From Bacteroidaceae bacterium (GTDB taxonomy: Bacteria; Bacteroidota; Bacteroidia; Bacteroidales; Bacteroidaceae): a DNA stretch of 64,000 nt. Both the position numbers and the translations under genes were made by a program. This document shows, one piece after another, positions 26,920 through 35,650 of this stretch (position 1 is its first letter; each line of letters starts with the position of its first letter). Below the pieces are notes generated by a model. That model was not told the DNA's origin. It was given only the letters and a program-made list of their open reading frames with translations, and ran no database searches. The stretch is from the NCBI GenBank assembly GCA_017650105.1, contig JAGCFO010000029.1, forward strand, positions 62,001-126,000, given 5' to 3'.

Positions 26920-26941
26920 ATTATTATTCCTTATTAATAAT

Positions 26942-26974
26942 AAAAAAGAGCATGCCTAATGACATGCTCTTTTA
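26942..26974. terminator. Rho-independent terminator after the OmpA-family gene
   Basis: AAAAGAGCATG (ending 26954) pairs with CATGCTCTTTT (26963-26973) around the loop CCTAATGA. The A tract on one side and T tract on the other would allow termination on both strands. It lies 22 nt after the stop codon at 26919. Confidence 0.92.
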
Positions 26975-27026
26975 TTATAAGAATAACATCGAATTTTTCT
27001 GATTACCTGATTATCTTATTAATTTC

Positions 27027-27992
27027 ATGAGCAATTTTGCGTTAATAGGTGCAGCTGGATATATAGCACCCCGCCATTTGAAGGCCATTAAAGATACGGG
27101 CAATGACTTGATTGCAGCTTATGACCGTTTCGATAGCGTAGGACGACTTGACAGTTTCTTCCCAGAGTGTTCCTTCTTTACTGAAAACGAACTTTTCGAC
27201 CGTTTCTGCTCAAAGCAGATGCATACCGATAACCCACTTCACTGGGTCTCGATTTGCACGCCAAACTACACGCACGATGCTTTTATACGTTACGGATTGC
27301 GTTTGGGCTGTGATGTCATTTGTGAAAAACCGGTTGTGCTCAATCCTTATAATATTGACGCGCTTATGCAGGTGGAGAAGGATACAGGACATAAGGCCTA
27401 CAATATACTTCAACTTCGCCTACACGACGCCATTGTAGCCCTAAAGAAAAAGGTTGATGAGGGTCCTAAAGACAAAGTCTATGATGTAGACCTCACATAT
27501 ATCACTTCGCGTGGTAAGTGGTACTATACATCCTGGAAAGGAGATGAGCACAAGAGTGGGGGAGTAGCTACTAATATAGGAGTCCATTTCTACGATATGC
27601 TACAGTGGGTTTTCGGACCTGTGAAAGAAAATATCGTTCATGTGATGAGTTTCGATCGTGTTGCTGGTTACCTTGGGCTGGAAAAAGCTCGCGTCCGCTA
27701 CTTCCTTAGTATCAATGCTGACTGCTTGCCTTCCAATGCTGTGCAAGGAGAGAAACGCACCTATCGTACGCTTAATATCGACGGCGATGAGTTTGAATTC
27801 AGTCAAGGCTTCACGGAGCTCCATACGAAGAGCTATGAGAAGATACTTTCCGGAGAGGGTTTCCGCATCGGTGAAGCCCGTCCTTGCATACAGATTGTAA
27901 GCGATATTCGTCACGCAACTCCTATCGGCCTCAAGGGTGATTATCATCCGTTGGCTGCTCTTCCGCAGTCTCCCCATCCTTTTGGTTGGTAA
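27027..27992 (+). CDS. WlbA/WbpB-like UDP-N-acetylglucosaminuronate 3-dehydrogenase family protein
   Basis: A 321-residue Gfo/Idh/MocA oxidoreductase closely resembling WlbA/WbpB, which oxidise UDP-GlcNAcA at C3 on the way to 2,3-diamino uronic acids of O-antigens. Distinctive segments are FALIGAAGYIAPRHLKAI at residues 4-21, SICTPNYTHD near 74-83, CDVICEKP (about 95-102) with the family Glu-Lys, YNILQLRLHDAIVALK (about 126-141) and GGVATNIGVHFYDML around 177-191. In known pathways it works with an aminotransferase and an acetyltransferase (WbpE, WbpD); neither is next to it here. It follows the OmpA terminator by 52 nt, with no clear promoter box. Confidence 0.87.
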   Translation: MSNFALIGAAGYIAPRHLKAIKDTGNDLIAAYDRFDSVGRLDSFFPECSFFTENELFDRFCSKQMHTDNPLHWVSICTPNYTHDAFIRYGLRLGCDVICEKPVVLNPYNIDALMQVEKDTGHKAYNILQLRLHDAIVALKKKVDEGPKDKVYDVDLTYITSRGKWYYTSWKGDEHKSGGVATNIGVHFYDMLQWVFGPVKENIVHVMSFDRVAGYLGLEKARVRYFLSINADCLPSNAVQGEKRTYRTLNIDGDEFEFSQGFTELHTKSYEKILSGEGFRIGEARPCIQIVSDIRHATPIGLKGDYHPLAALPQSPHPFGW

Positions 27993-28114
27993 TTATTTGA
28001 GGCGTATTAACAATTTGATTTCTGAGTTAATAGATGGTCGAATTGTATTATCGTTTAGCTTTCGAATAATAGACTATTCAATCACCTATCATACTTTACA
28101 ACTCTTACCCTGAT

Positions 28115-28396
28115 ATGAAACTTAAAGAGAATCTTCGCATCTGTCAGATTGGCAATCAGTATATTGTTGTTGCCGATAGGGAGAACGTAGATATGACACG
28201 TGTTATCTCGCTCAACGAGACAGCAGCTTACCTATGGAAACATGCCGATGGTAAGGATTTTACTGCCCAGCAGCTTGCTGATGCCCTCTGTGAGGAATAC
28301 GATGTGTCCCAAGAAAAAGCACTTGCTGACGTAGAGAAAACGTTGCTTGTTTGGAAGGCCAACGGCCTGGTTGAAGAAGACCGAGAAAATCAATAG
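28115..28396 (+). CDS. PqqD-family peptide-chaperone (RRE-like) protein
   Basis: A 93-residue protein with the PqqD winged-helix layout: two N-terminal strands (LRICQIGNQYIVV, about 6-18), the hallmark VISLNETAAYLWKH (about 30-43), then helix-strand with ALCEEYDVSQEKALADVEKTL (about 56-76). PqqD-like domains bind leader peptides in ribosomal-peptide maturation, and free-standing ones are common in Bacteroidota near a nucleotidyltransferase-fold partner. That partner is the next gene, 84 nt downstream. No radical-SAM enzyme, protease or transporter is adjacent, so what it serves is open. Confidence 0.88.
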   Translation: MKLKENLRICQIGNQYIVVADRENVDMTRVISLNETAAYLWKHADGKDFTAQQLADALCEEYDVSQEKALADVEKTLLVWKANGLVEEDRENQ

Positions 28397-28398
28397 CC

Positions 28399-28439
28399 CT
28401 ATAGTGCCTATAGAAAAATTGAAACTATAGGTACTATAG
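28399..28439 (+). other. 15-bp imperfect hairpin between PqqD-like and nucleotidyltransferase genes
   Basis: CTATAGTGCCTATAG at 28399-28413 is complementary to CTATAGGTACTATAG at 28425-28439 except for one G-T wobble, with an 11-nt AT-rich loop. Each arm itself carries CTATAG twice. No T tract follows, so it is unlikely to be a simple terminator; an RNA-processing or attenuation site, or a protein-binding site, is possible. Confidence 0.7.
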
Positions 28440-28480
28440 AAACAACAGTTATTATGCCACTTTAGTCCTGCTCTTTCCCA

Positions 28481-29614
28481 ATGTCTATGCAGTCGAAGTC
28501 TTGTCTTACAGCCTATCTTGAGCTACTTCGTGCCTCGTTGTGGAATCGAGAAGCTACGGTGGCATCTCCTATTGACTGGAATGCTGTTGTTGCTATGGCT
28601 AAGCAGCAGTCCACATTTGGACTTATCAGTCAGGCAGCCCTTCGGCTTGATGACTCCCAACAGCCTCCAACTGCTGTCCAGCAGCAGATGCAGGCCTATC
28701 TGATGAAGACTGTCAACGCGCATGCCTCTACCAATCGCATGATAGCGCGTGTGTGTCGCATTCTTCAAGCAGAAGGCATCTCTCCCGTGTTACTGAAAGG
28801 GCAGGGGGTAGCTTCATACTATCCACAGCCACTTTTGCGCCAATGCGGTGATATTGATTTATATGTTGGAGTTCAACCCTATGCTCAAGCCTGTAGCTTG
28901 CTCGAAAAGGAAGCATATCAGATTGCCAAAGAGATAGGAGGAACACAGGCTGTTCCTTCTTTTCATGATACGGATAAACATTATTCCGTAGAGTTAGGGC
29001 GCGGATTATCCATAGAGTTGCATCAGTACACAGAACGCCTCTCCTCTCCTAAGCTGGATGCCATTTATCAGCGCATTTCCGATGAGGGAACGACGGAAGG
29101 GCTTATTCCTATGTCGTTTGACAGTGTGGAAGTGCTTACTCCTTCCGATACGTTTAATTCTTTTTATATCTTCCATCACCTCTGGCATCACGTCATAGGT
29201 ATGGGGCTTGGGCAGCGTCAGCTGTGCGATTGGATGATATTCCTTCACACGCATGCTGGCAGATTGGACCTTGCAAAGCTCAAGGAATGGCTGCGTGACT
29301 TGCGACTCTTGGATGTTTGGCAAGTATTTGGCTGTATGATAGTACAGCATTTGGGACTTCCAGCAGACGAGATGCCTTTCTATGATGAAAACAAGAAATC
29401 TCGTGGAGACAGGCTCTTGCACTATATGCTTGCTGAAGGTGATAATTTCGGTTTCAAGTACGGGCGTTCCGAAAATGTTGTGAAACGCAAGACTGCTACT
29501 TTCCGATACATTCATCGCAAGCTGTGGCGCTTGCTGCCAATTTTCCCTTCTATTGCCGTCCGTACCTATTTTTACGAACTGGGCGAAGCGGTAAGGAAGA
29601 TACAAGTTCACTAG
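28481..29614 (+). CDS. Nucleotidyltransferase-fold family protein (NTP_transf_5 type)
   Basis: A 377-residue cytosolic protein of the large nucleotidyltransferase group. The conserved core is VLLKGQGVASYYPQPLLRQ followed by CGDIDLYV (about 125-132), where GDIDLYV supplies the paired Asp of the metal site. The C-terminal half includes HHLWHHVIGMGLGQRQLCDW (about 233-252), a typical segment of the family. Members accompany PqqD-like proteins and lasso-peptide-type clusters in Bacteroidota and Proteobacteria; the reaction has not been established. It lies 84 nt after the PqqD-like gene with an imperfect hairpin between them, and a strong terminator follows. Confidence 0.84.
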   Translation: MSMQSKSCLTAYLELLRASLWNREATVASPIDWNAVVAMAKQQSTFGLISQAALRLDDSQQPPTAVQQQMQAYLMKTVNAHASTNRMIARVCRILQAEGISPVLLKGQGVASYYPQPLLRQCGDIDLYVGVQPYAQACSLLEKEAYQIAKEIGGTQAVPSFHDTDKHYSVELGRGLSIELHQYTERLSSPKLDAIYQRISDEGTTEGLIPMSFDSVEVLTPSDTFNSFYIFHHLWHHVIGMGLGQRQLCDWMIFLHTHAGRLDLAKLKEWLRDLRLLDVWQVFGCMIVQHLGLPADEMPFYDENKKSRGDRLLHYMLAEGDNFGFKYGRSENVVKRKTATFRYIHRKLWRLLPIFPSIAVRTYFYELGEAVRKIQVH

Positions 29615-29633
29615 AATTACTAGAAGACTAGAG

Positions 29634-29680
29634 TTCCTTGCAAATTTAAGGTCTGACTTTAAATTTGCAAGGAATTTTTT
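29634..29680 (+). terminator. Rho-independent terminator
   Basis: TTCCTTGCAAATTTAA at 29634-29649 is perfectly complementary to TTAAATTTGCAAGGAA at 29659-29674 with a 9-nt loop, followed by TTTTTT. A 16-bp stem ends the PqqD-nucleotidyltransferase transcript. Confidence 0.93.
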
Positions 29681-29728
29681 GTGGAATTAAAATAGAATCT
29701 TTTTCTTTGCATCAAAAATCAGAGAGTT

Positions 29729-30877
29729 ATGATAGAAAGAGATTTGAAAGGTAAAATTGTTGATCTAGCGGCCAAATACCCCATTGTTACTTTGACAGGT
29801 CCGCGCCAGTCAGGAAAGTCTACTCTGTTGCGGTATGCTTTTCCCGAGTATCAATATTTGTCAATGGAAGATCCAGACATCAGGGCGTTTGCTACAGAAG
29901 ACCCCAGAGGGTTTCTTTCCAGCTATCCTCGAAAGACCATTATTGATGAGGCACGAAGAGTTCCACAACTGTTTTCATATTTGCAGACTCATGTCGATGA
30001 ACAAAATGAGACGGGTGTTTATCTGATAGCAGGTTCCCACAACTTTTTACTGATGGAGCAGGTCAGTCAGACTCTTGCGGGTCGGACAGCTGTTCTTAAA
30101 TTGCTTCCATTCTCTCATGCAGAGATGCGTGCTGCAGGTATTCTGCCTCAAAATATCAACGAGGAGATATTCTTCGGTTCATATCCAGGAATTTTCGATA
30201 AAGCCATCGACCCTATAGACTTTTATCCTTTTTATATTCAAACATACGTCGAGAGAGATGTGCGTATGATAAAAAACATTGAGAATCTCAGCCTTTTCAT
30301 CCGATTTGTAAAATTGTGCGCCGGGCGAATAGGACAGTTGCTCAATCTGTCGTCTTTGGCTAATGAATGTGGCATTTCTGTTCCTACGGTATCATCGTGG
30401 CTGTCTATATTGGAAGCAAGCTACATATGTTATCTTCTTCAGCCCGATTGGAATAATTTCTCCAAGCGGCTCGTCAAAACACCCAAACTCTATTTCTACG
30501 ACACAGGGCTGGCTTGTTCTCTCTTGGATATCAAAAGTCCCTCTCAAGTTGATACTCATTTTTTGCGAGGAGGTCTCTTTGAGAATATGGTAATAAACTC
30601 ATTTGTCAAACAGGCGTGGAATAGGGGAGAGACTATAGACCTTCGTTTCTGGCGCGATTCCCAGGGAAATGAAGTAGATCTGCTTATTTTTGATGGAGAA
30701 CACCCAACTGCTTATGAAATCAAATCAGGGTCTACGTTTTCATCCGATTACTTCAAAGGACTGCTCAAATGGTCTGCACTTTCCGGTGCGAAACCAGCGC
30801 AACTGAATGTTGTTTACGGTGGAGAGAACAGCATGCAGACATCGACGGGGCGACTTCTTTCTTGGTGTCAAATGTGA
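29729..30877 (+). CDS. AAA-type ATPase with DUF4143 C-terminal domain
   Basis: A 382-residue ATP-binding protein of the AAA_14/DUF4143 group, abundant in Bacteroidota and of unknown cellular role. Walker A is GPRQSGKST at 24-32; the Walker B region is KTIIDEARRVP (about 69-79), with Arg where DEAQ is usual. SHNFLLMEQVSQTLAGRTAV (about 102-121) is the sensor region. The C-terminal DUF4143 part has VERDVR near 175, a helix-turn-helix-like stretch, KLYFYDTGLACSLL (about 252-265) and a nuclease-like DFRFW...NEVDLL segment around 310-322. The HTH and PD-D/ExK-like parts hint at DNA interaction. Monocistronic between two terminators. Confidence 0.87.
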   Translation: MIERDLKGKIVDLAAKYPIVTLTGPRQSGKSTLLRYAFPEYQYLSMEDPDIRAFATEDPRGFLSSYPRKTIIDEARRVPQLFSYLQTHVDEQNETGVYLIAGSHNFLLMEQVSQTLAGRTAVLKLLPFSHAEMRAAGILPQNINEEIFFGSYPGIFDKAIDPIDFYPFYIQTYVERDVRMIKNIENLSLFIRFVKLCAGRIGQLLNLSSLANECGISVPTVSSWLSILEASYICYLLQPDWNNFSKRLVKTPKLYFYDTGLACSLLDIKSPSQVDTHFLRGGLFENMVINSFVKQAWNRGETIDLRFWRDSQGNEVDLLIFDGEHPTAYEIKSGSTFSSDYFKGLLKWSALSGAKPAQLNVVYGGENSMQTSTGRLLSWCQM

Positions 30878-30934
30878 GTACGAAACCTCTGGAACTCCTG
30901 GAATCTCTACGATTCCTGTCTCCTTTATAAAACC

Positions 30935-30968
30935 CGAGGGGGCTTTCACCAATGTGAAAGCCCCCTCG
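30935..30968. terminator. Bidirectional Rho-independent terminator
   Basis: CGAGGGGGCTTTCAC (30935-30949) pairs perfectly with GTGAAAGCCCCCTCG (30954-30968) around CAAT. It stands between the DUF4143 gene (+ strand) and the end of the 56-residue gene (minus strand). The right arm has a matching hairpin with the same GGGGCTTTC...GAAAGCCCC core at 43823-43857. Confidence 0.9.
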
Positions 30969-30994
30969 TCATTTATAGTGTGTGATGTGTTGAG

Positions 30995-31165
30995 TTAGAA
31001 GATGATTTCTTCGTCAGTATAGACGTTGCCTGTGTTGACATACTCGTCCACATCCACATGCATCTTAATCACGTCTATCGATGCGCAGATGAAACCTTCC
31101 AATTCCACTTCTGCTACGTTGGTAACAGGCTCAGTATAATTCTTTTTCATAGTCGTCATAGTCAT
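30995..31165 (-). CDS. 56-residue small protein, left copy
   Basis: A short gene coding for 56 residues. It begins with three ATGs (31165, 31159 and 31150), giving MTMTTMKKNYTEP, and ends in VYTDEEIIF. The twin at 43626-43796 differs by one residue only: Tyr42 here is Phe42 there. That conservation, including synonymous differences (for example GTG/GTA and GAG/GAA), shows selection on the protein. It is acidic in its second half (HVDVDEYVN), has one Cys (residue 27) and no signal peptide. Small proteins starting MKKxYxxP are frequent beside fimbrillin genes in Bacteroidales, as I recall, without known function. It lies 24 nt after the VWA gene and is cotranscribed. Confidence 0.88.
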   Translation of the reverse strand: MTMTTMKKNYTEPVTNVAEVELEGFICASIDVIKMHVDVDEYVNTGNVYTDEEIIF

Positions 31166-31189
31166 TTTGCTGTGATTATTGGTTGGTTA

Positions 31190-33643
31190 TTACTTACTTG
31201 TTGGATTGAACACGGTGTTAAACTCGTTGAGCTTATGAGCCTCACTGTAGTTACGATGCTCATGCTGCTTACTTTCGTTGTGGAAGTCGTACACAGCACC
31301 AGAGAGATTGCTTCCACCTGGCAAGGTAATTGTCTGCTCCGTGTCACCGCTCACGTCACGGTCGATATAGGGCTGGCCCTTTGCGTTTGTTCCGGTAGAG
31401 GTTTCCATGAGTGTGTTGTCCGGATCAAAAGAGTCATCCTCTTCCATTCCACCTGCTGCTGAGGTTGCAGTGCCTACAGGTACTATTTCGCCTACTGTGC
31501 AAATGTAACTCCATCCCCAGTCGGTTTCAGTTACGCGGTAGCGTCCCGGCTCATTCAGCTTCACCTGAACGAAGTCATAGGTGCTTGGATTGTTGTCTGT
31601 AGCAACCACTACTATGCGGAAAGGAGCAACAGAGGTGTCAACAGCTGTGCCGGCATCGTTCAGTTTCTCAAGCAGGAAGGAAGCACCTTCTCCCTCATAA
31701 AGCAGACCGTACTTGCGGATGATGATGTTAGGCAGAGTAACAACGGGCTGCGGGAAGCCTGCGAAGGTAGTTGTACCGTCTTCGTTAGTAATGTAAATAC
31801 CTGAAGTAGGTTCGTTGGTGTCAACGCTTGCACCTCCTGGGTTGGCAGCATCCACTTCAATAGGAATTACGATTACCAATTCATAACCATGAGGAATGTT
31901 TGTTGTATGACCATTTTCTGTATGTTGATCAAATCCGCACCAGTTGTCTGCATAGTTATATCCGGTTACTGATATTTTCTGCCTGTCGTTTGGATCAATC
32001 GTTGCTACAGGAGCATAAGTTGATTCATATTGGATTACTCCATTATTTCTTATGATTTTACCGTCACTGTCTTTCTGAGGAGTTCCCTTCACGAAATCAG
32101 GATCATTGGAGGCTGCTGTATAGGTAATGGGTGTGCCGAACTGGTAATGTTCGAGTCGTGACTTTTGTGCATCGGTATAATCGCCCGTTTCGTCAATCCC
32201 AGTGAATGGTGCAACCATCACCTGAATAGCGCTTGCGTTAGCACCCTCGGGAAGTTTGAAACTATGTGATATCACGTCCAAAGCAACAATATCAGTTGAC
32301 TTCAGTGATAATGGAATAGTAGGCGCGTTGGATGAAGATGAAGCAATACTTTCGAAGATTGAAGTCAAGTCAGAACCGTTTGACAGCTGGTAGTATCTCA
32401 TCGGATCAGATGGATCGTCGAAGGGCTCATTTCCACCCTGAGCTCCGTTATACTCGTATTTCGGGTCTTGTTCTGTGCCGACATTAACCAGTTTCTTCGA
32501 ATTTGTATTGTTTGATCTGAAATCATAAGTTCCACCATTGATGTCAAAATAGTAGTTCGATGAAACATAGTGCATGAAACGACGGAGATCCAGGTAAGGA
32601 GCACCGGCATTGGTGGATCCAGAAGATTCTGTGGTCAAAAGACCTACAGAATAGACTTTTGACTCAAGAATAATGGGATTCCCCTCCTCATCTTCTATTA
32701 CTTGACCATTGATTTTCAGTTCGGTTTCAAGGCCTTTCAGCAGATATGCCTGATGAACGGCATTTCGTGCAGTCGCAGCTTCAAAACTAGATCCTGACGT
32801 AGGAGAACCGTCTGTAAAGAATACAGTTACCTTTGAGTGACCATCATCTCCAGCCGCGTTTAAGATACTGTATGCTTGTGCGAGACCAAGGTCTGCTCGA
32901 GTTGCACCTCCAGCGTTTAATGCGTTAATAACAGCATCGCATTGGGTGCCACTTGTCACATCCGTCAGATTATAGATTGTCTGAGTTCCGTTATAGGTTC
33001 CAGTAGCTGTTTCACTGGCAAATTTGACAATAGCGATTTTATGCTTATCTCCTTCGGCAGGATTTTTGCTATATACTGTCTGTACAAATGATTTGACAGC
33101 AGTCTTCATAGCATCTATTCTCGTCGGGCCGGCCTTATAGAATGTCCAACCACTAGGAATGGATGGTATGGAGGTATAATAATTATTACCCCACTGGCTT
33201 CCATCACTATTGGATGTTGGGAAAGTGTGATTCTCTTCGTATCTTAGATACCATCTATTTCTCCAACTATCTTTGAAGAGTTTTGCATATCTTTCATTGC
33301 CCGACGCATCAAGACAAACATAATTCTGGTCTGTTGTAAGTGTAGTCACTTGGTCACCACACGTATACCAAGCCATTGAACCCGATACGTCGAGCACAAG
33401 CACGATGTCAGCTGCTACAGAAGCGTTCACAGCTTCTGAAACGGTGCTACCGGTGGTGAATGCCGTAAGGGTAATGTTGTAGGCATTGTCCCTGGTGGGG
33501 TCGGGAGTAACATTCTTGGTGAAGCCGAGACCTGTCAGCGTGTTCGTGGGGTCCTGCGGATTGCTGTCTTGTGCTATGGCAGCCAGCGGTGCGAACAGGA
33601 AGGCGGCTATCAAGAGAAGAGTGTATTTATAGATTTTTTTCAT
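31190..33643 (-). CDS. Secreted VWA-domain fimbrial adhesin-like protein, left copy
   Basis: An 817-residue exported protein that probably acts as a surface adhesin or fimbrial tip. Signal peptide at 1-25 (MKKIYKYTLLLIAAFLFAPL then AAIAQ). The VWA domain begins near 78 with ADIVLVLDVSGSM, whose DxSxS metal-adhesion site is Asp85-Ser87-Ser89; later VWA strands include SKVTVFFTDGSPTSG. Residues 92-174 differ completely from the right copy. The C-terminal part has a SpaA/Cna-B-like beta sandwich (about 660-735, with GASFLLEKLNDAG and PGRYRVTETDWGW), a fold often crosslinked by isopeptide bonds. Porphyromonas Mfa5 has a comparable VWA organisation. A good Shine-Dalgarno, AAGGAG (33652-33657, minus strand), precedes ATG, unusual in this phylum. 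Confidence 0.9.
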   Translation of the reverse strand: MKKIYKYTLLLIAAFLFAPLAAIAQDSNPQDPTNTLTGLGFTKNVTPDPTRDNAYNITLTAFTTGSTVSEAVNASVAADIVLVLDVSGSMAWYTCGDQVTTLTTDQNYVCLDASGNERYAKLFKDSWRNRWYLRYEENHTFPTSNSDGSQWGNNYYTSIPSIPSGWTFYKAGPTRIDAMKTAVKSFVQTVYSKNPAEGDKHKIAIVKFASETATGTYNGTQTIYNLTDVTSGTQCDAVINALNAGGATRADLGLAQAYSILNAAGDDGHSKVTVFFTDGSPTSGSSFEAATARNAVHQAYLLKGLETELKINGQVIEDEEGNPIILESKVYSVGLLTTESSGSTNAGAPYLDLRRFMHYVSSNYYFDINGGTYDFRSNNTNSKKLVNVGTEQDPKYEYNGAQGGNEPFDDPSDPMRYYQLSNGSDLTSIFESIASSSSNAPTIPLSLKSTDIVALDVISHSFKLPEGANASAIQVMVAPFTGIDETGDYTDAQKSRLEHYQFGTPITYTAASNDPDFVKGTPQKDSDGKIIRNNGVIQYESTYAPVATIDPNDRQKISVTGYNYADNWCGFDQHTENGHTTNIPHGYELVIVIPIEVDAANPGGASVDTNEPTSGIYITNEDGTTTFAGFPQPVVTLPNIIIRKYGLLYEGEGASFLLEKLNDAGTAVDTSVAPFRIVVVATDNNPSTYDFVQVKLNEPGRYRVTETDWGWSYICTVGEIVPVGTATSAAGGMEEDDSFDPDNTLMETSTGTNAKGQPYIDRDVSGDTEQTITLPGGSNLSGAVYDFHNESKQHEHRNYSEAHKLNEFNTVFNPTSK

Positions 33644-33709
33644 TGTTGTATCTCCTTATATGTTATATACCTTGTTATATATTATATATAGCTTTTTCGT
33701 TCGCTCTGA

Positions 33710-35650
33710 TTATGGATTTTTTTGAAAGACTTCGTAGTTTGTTTCTAACCAGCTGAGGACGGTCTGCCCAACGCTGCCCGCAGTATCTTCACCCAATTTG
33801 ACAATGGTGACATTGCCGCCTGTCAGATTCCACTCAGCATTTACGAAGTCTTTGTTGTACGTTGCCGAATAGAGTTGGCCGTCTTGCGGTGAGCTGTAAC
33901 GTACGGCCTGCGCGCTGATGTCGAACTCGAGGTGTGTGCCGTTGAACGGTGTAGTAGTCGGACCTACATAGCTTTCAAACAACGGAGTGTTGGGCTTGTT
34001 ACCTACGTTGATGGGGTACTTGTAGTAGTAGAATCCGTCGGAGGCCAGTGCCCAGTTCTTACCGATGAATCCGGTGAAGGCGCCTATTTCCGAAAGGTCT
34101 GCCGAAGCCACGATGAGGTGGTTCTGTGGGCTGGTAGATTCGTCGGTCCATACCCAGTTGCCGTACATGAGCACGCGCTGGAACTGTGCGAAGGTACCGG
34201 TGTTGATAATCTCGAGGCTGCTCTTCGTCTTATGGTCGTCGCTCATCTGATCTTCCACGCTGATGTAAACGCCTTCGGAAGTGAGGTAGTAAGTATGGAG
34301 TTCGCCAGCCTTCCATGCTGAATTGGCAATAGTAACTGTAGCCGTGTTGGTATGAGTCTCCTCGGCGATGTAGTGGTTATCGTCTCCGAAGACGTAGGTG
34401 TACTCAATCTCCATCGTGACACCAGTTTCAAATTCCTGTGGAATCATGAACATGGTGTACTCATACTTGCTATTGTTGAAGTTCGAATCGCCGGTTCCTT
34501 GGTTTTTATAATAGTCGTTCTTGTCACCTTTGCCCTTTGCATTAAAGCTCTCGGGGAAGTCGTATTCAGCACCGGAAGCATCCTGCAGTATCTGCTTGCC
34601 GTCCTCATCTTTGTTGATAAACGAACTAATATCCAAGACGAAGTCAGCGCGAGTATCGTTTTCGTCGAAATACCAGTTTACGCACTGTGCCGACTTGGTA
34701 GCATCAGTAGGAAGTGTGTTGGCGTTGCTGGGGTTCGTGTCTGACACGTTGGCGTCGGTATAGACAGGGATAATCTCGCCGTGTCCTGTAGCCCTACTCT
34801 GCTTGATGGTAACCTTGTTGATGTTCACATGAATATCGTGAGTGGAAGGTTTACCTACCTTGAAGCGAATGGCAGTAAGAGCATGGTAGAATAGGATCTT
34901 ATTATCGGTGTCCTTGGTGCTCTTCTCAATCCACTTGCTGGTGAAGAGGAGGTCTTTCTGCTGGAGAGGATCGGTAGGCGACACGTAGTCGAACTCGATG
35001 GAGCCGTTGGGCTCATTGAATGTTTCATCTACGTAAGGAGGCCAGTACTCTACATTGCTTACGCCTGCAGGAGAAGCGGGAGCCTCGAGGAAGAAGAGAA
35101 GCTTCTCGTCGTCGGGCCAGCCGAGGTTGAACTCGGGACCGTCGTAGTTGTGAGCATAGGTGAGTTCCTCGCCATTCACAGGAGTGAAAGCAGCGCGCTT
35201 GAAGTTTTGTCCACCCCACAAGTACTCATTGGTAAATGGAACCTCATAGAATGCTTCATCGTTCAATACACTGGCGAATCCTCCGAATGCTGTTCCCACA
35301 AAGCCGTTATAGCCATCCACCTGAGCGAAGTTCTCGGTGTAGATAGGAGTGCCGCGGGTAACGGCGCCGTCGAAGGTGTTGAACACCTCGTCGTCGAGGC
35401 TGGTAACTGTCTCCATGAGGCAGAACTTCTGTCCGTCGTCGGTGACAGGAAGGTCATAGACATTTGTCGGTGCTACCACCGTGCGCTGAACGTCAGCACG
35501 GGTGGCGGTGGTGTTTGTCTTACCAACCCTAAAGGCAATCTCGTTCTCCGACAGTTTGAGTTTGTGTCCCCAGTCGAAGAAATCGTCCTGGCAGGATGCC
35601 AGCAGCAACACTGCTGCCAGTAAAGCTAAACCTGAAAAAAACTTTTTCAT
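33710..35650 (-). CDS. Fimbrillin-family surface lipoprotein, left copy
   Basis: A 646-residue lipoprotein of the fimbrillin (Mfa-like) type that is probably assembled into, or anchors, a surface fibre. The signal ends with the lipobox LASC at Cys20, followed by QDDFFDWGHK. The fimbrillin N-terminal region follows (SENEIAFRVG, about 36-45), then a beta-rich body with LLFTSKWIEKS and IRFKVGKPSTHD. The last 190 or so residues (AWKAGELHTYYLTSEGVY onward) are nearly identical to the right copy, whereas about 290-430 is diverged. It is the first gene of the left unit, 66 nt before the VWA gene, behind a consensus promoter at 35828-35859. The large size suits an accessory or anchor subunit more than a major pilin. 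Confidence 0.88.
   Translation of the reverse strand: MKKFFSGLALLAAVLLLASCQDDFFDWGHKLKLSENEIAFRVGKTNTTATRADVQRTVVAPTNVYDLPVTDDGQKFCLMETVTSLDDEVFNTFDGAVTRGTPIYTENFAQVDGYNGFVGTAFGGFASVLNDEAFYEVPFTNEYLWGGQNFKRAAFTPVNGEELTYAHNYDGPEFNLGWPDDEKLLFFLEAPASPAGVSNVEYWPPYVDETFNEPNGSIEFDYVSPTDPLQQKDLLFTSKWIEKSTKDTDNKILFYHALTAIRFKVGKPSTHDIHVNINKVTIKQSRATGHGEIIPVYTDANVSDTNPSNANTLPTDATKSAQCVNWYFDENDTRADFVLDISSFINKDEDGKQILQDASGAEYDFPESFNAKGKGDKNDYYKNQGTGDSNFNNSKYEYTMFMIPQEFETGVTMEIEYTYVFGDDNHYIAEETHTNTATVTIANSAWKAGELHTYYLTSEGVYISVEDQMSDDHKTKSSLEIINTGTFAQFQRVLMYGNWVWTDESTSPQNHLIVASADLSEIGAFTGFIGKNWALASDGFYYYKYPINVGNKPNTPLFESYVGPTTTPFNGTHLEFDISAQAVRYSSPQDGQLYSATYNKDFVNAEWNLTGGNVTIVKLGEDTAGSVGQTVLSWLETNYEVFQKNP

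Noticed and set aside
28399..28439. Terminator between the PqqD-like and nucleotidyltransferase genes
   Set aside because: The hairpin is long but lacks a T tract after either arm, so it was recorded as a structure of unknown role.
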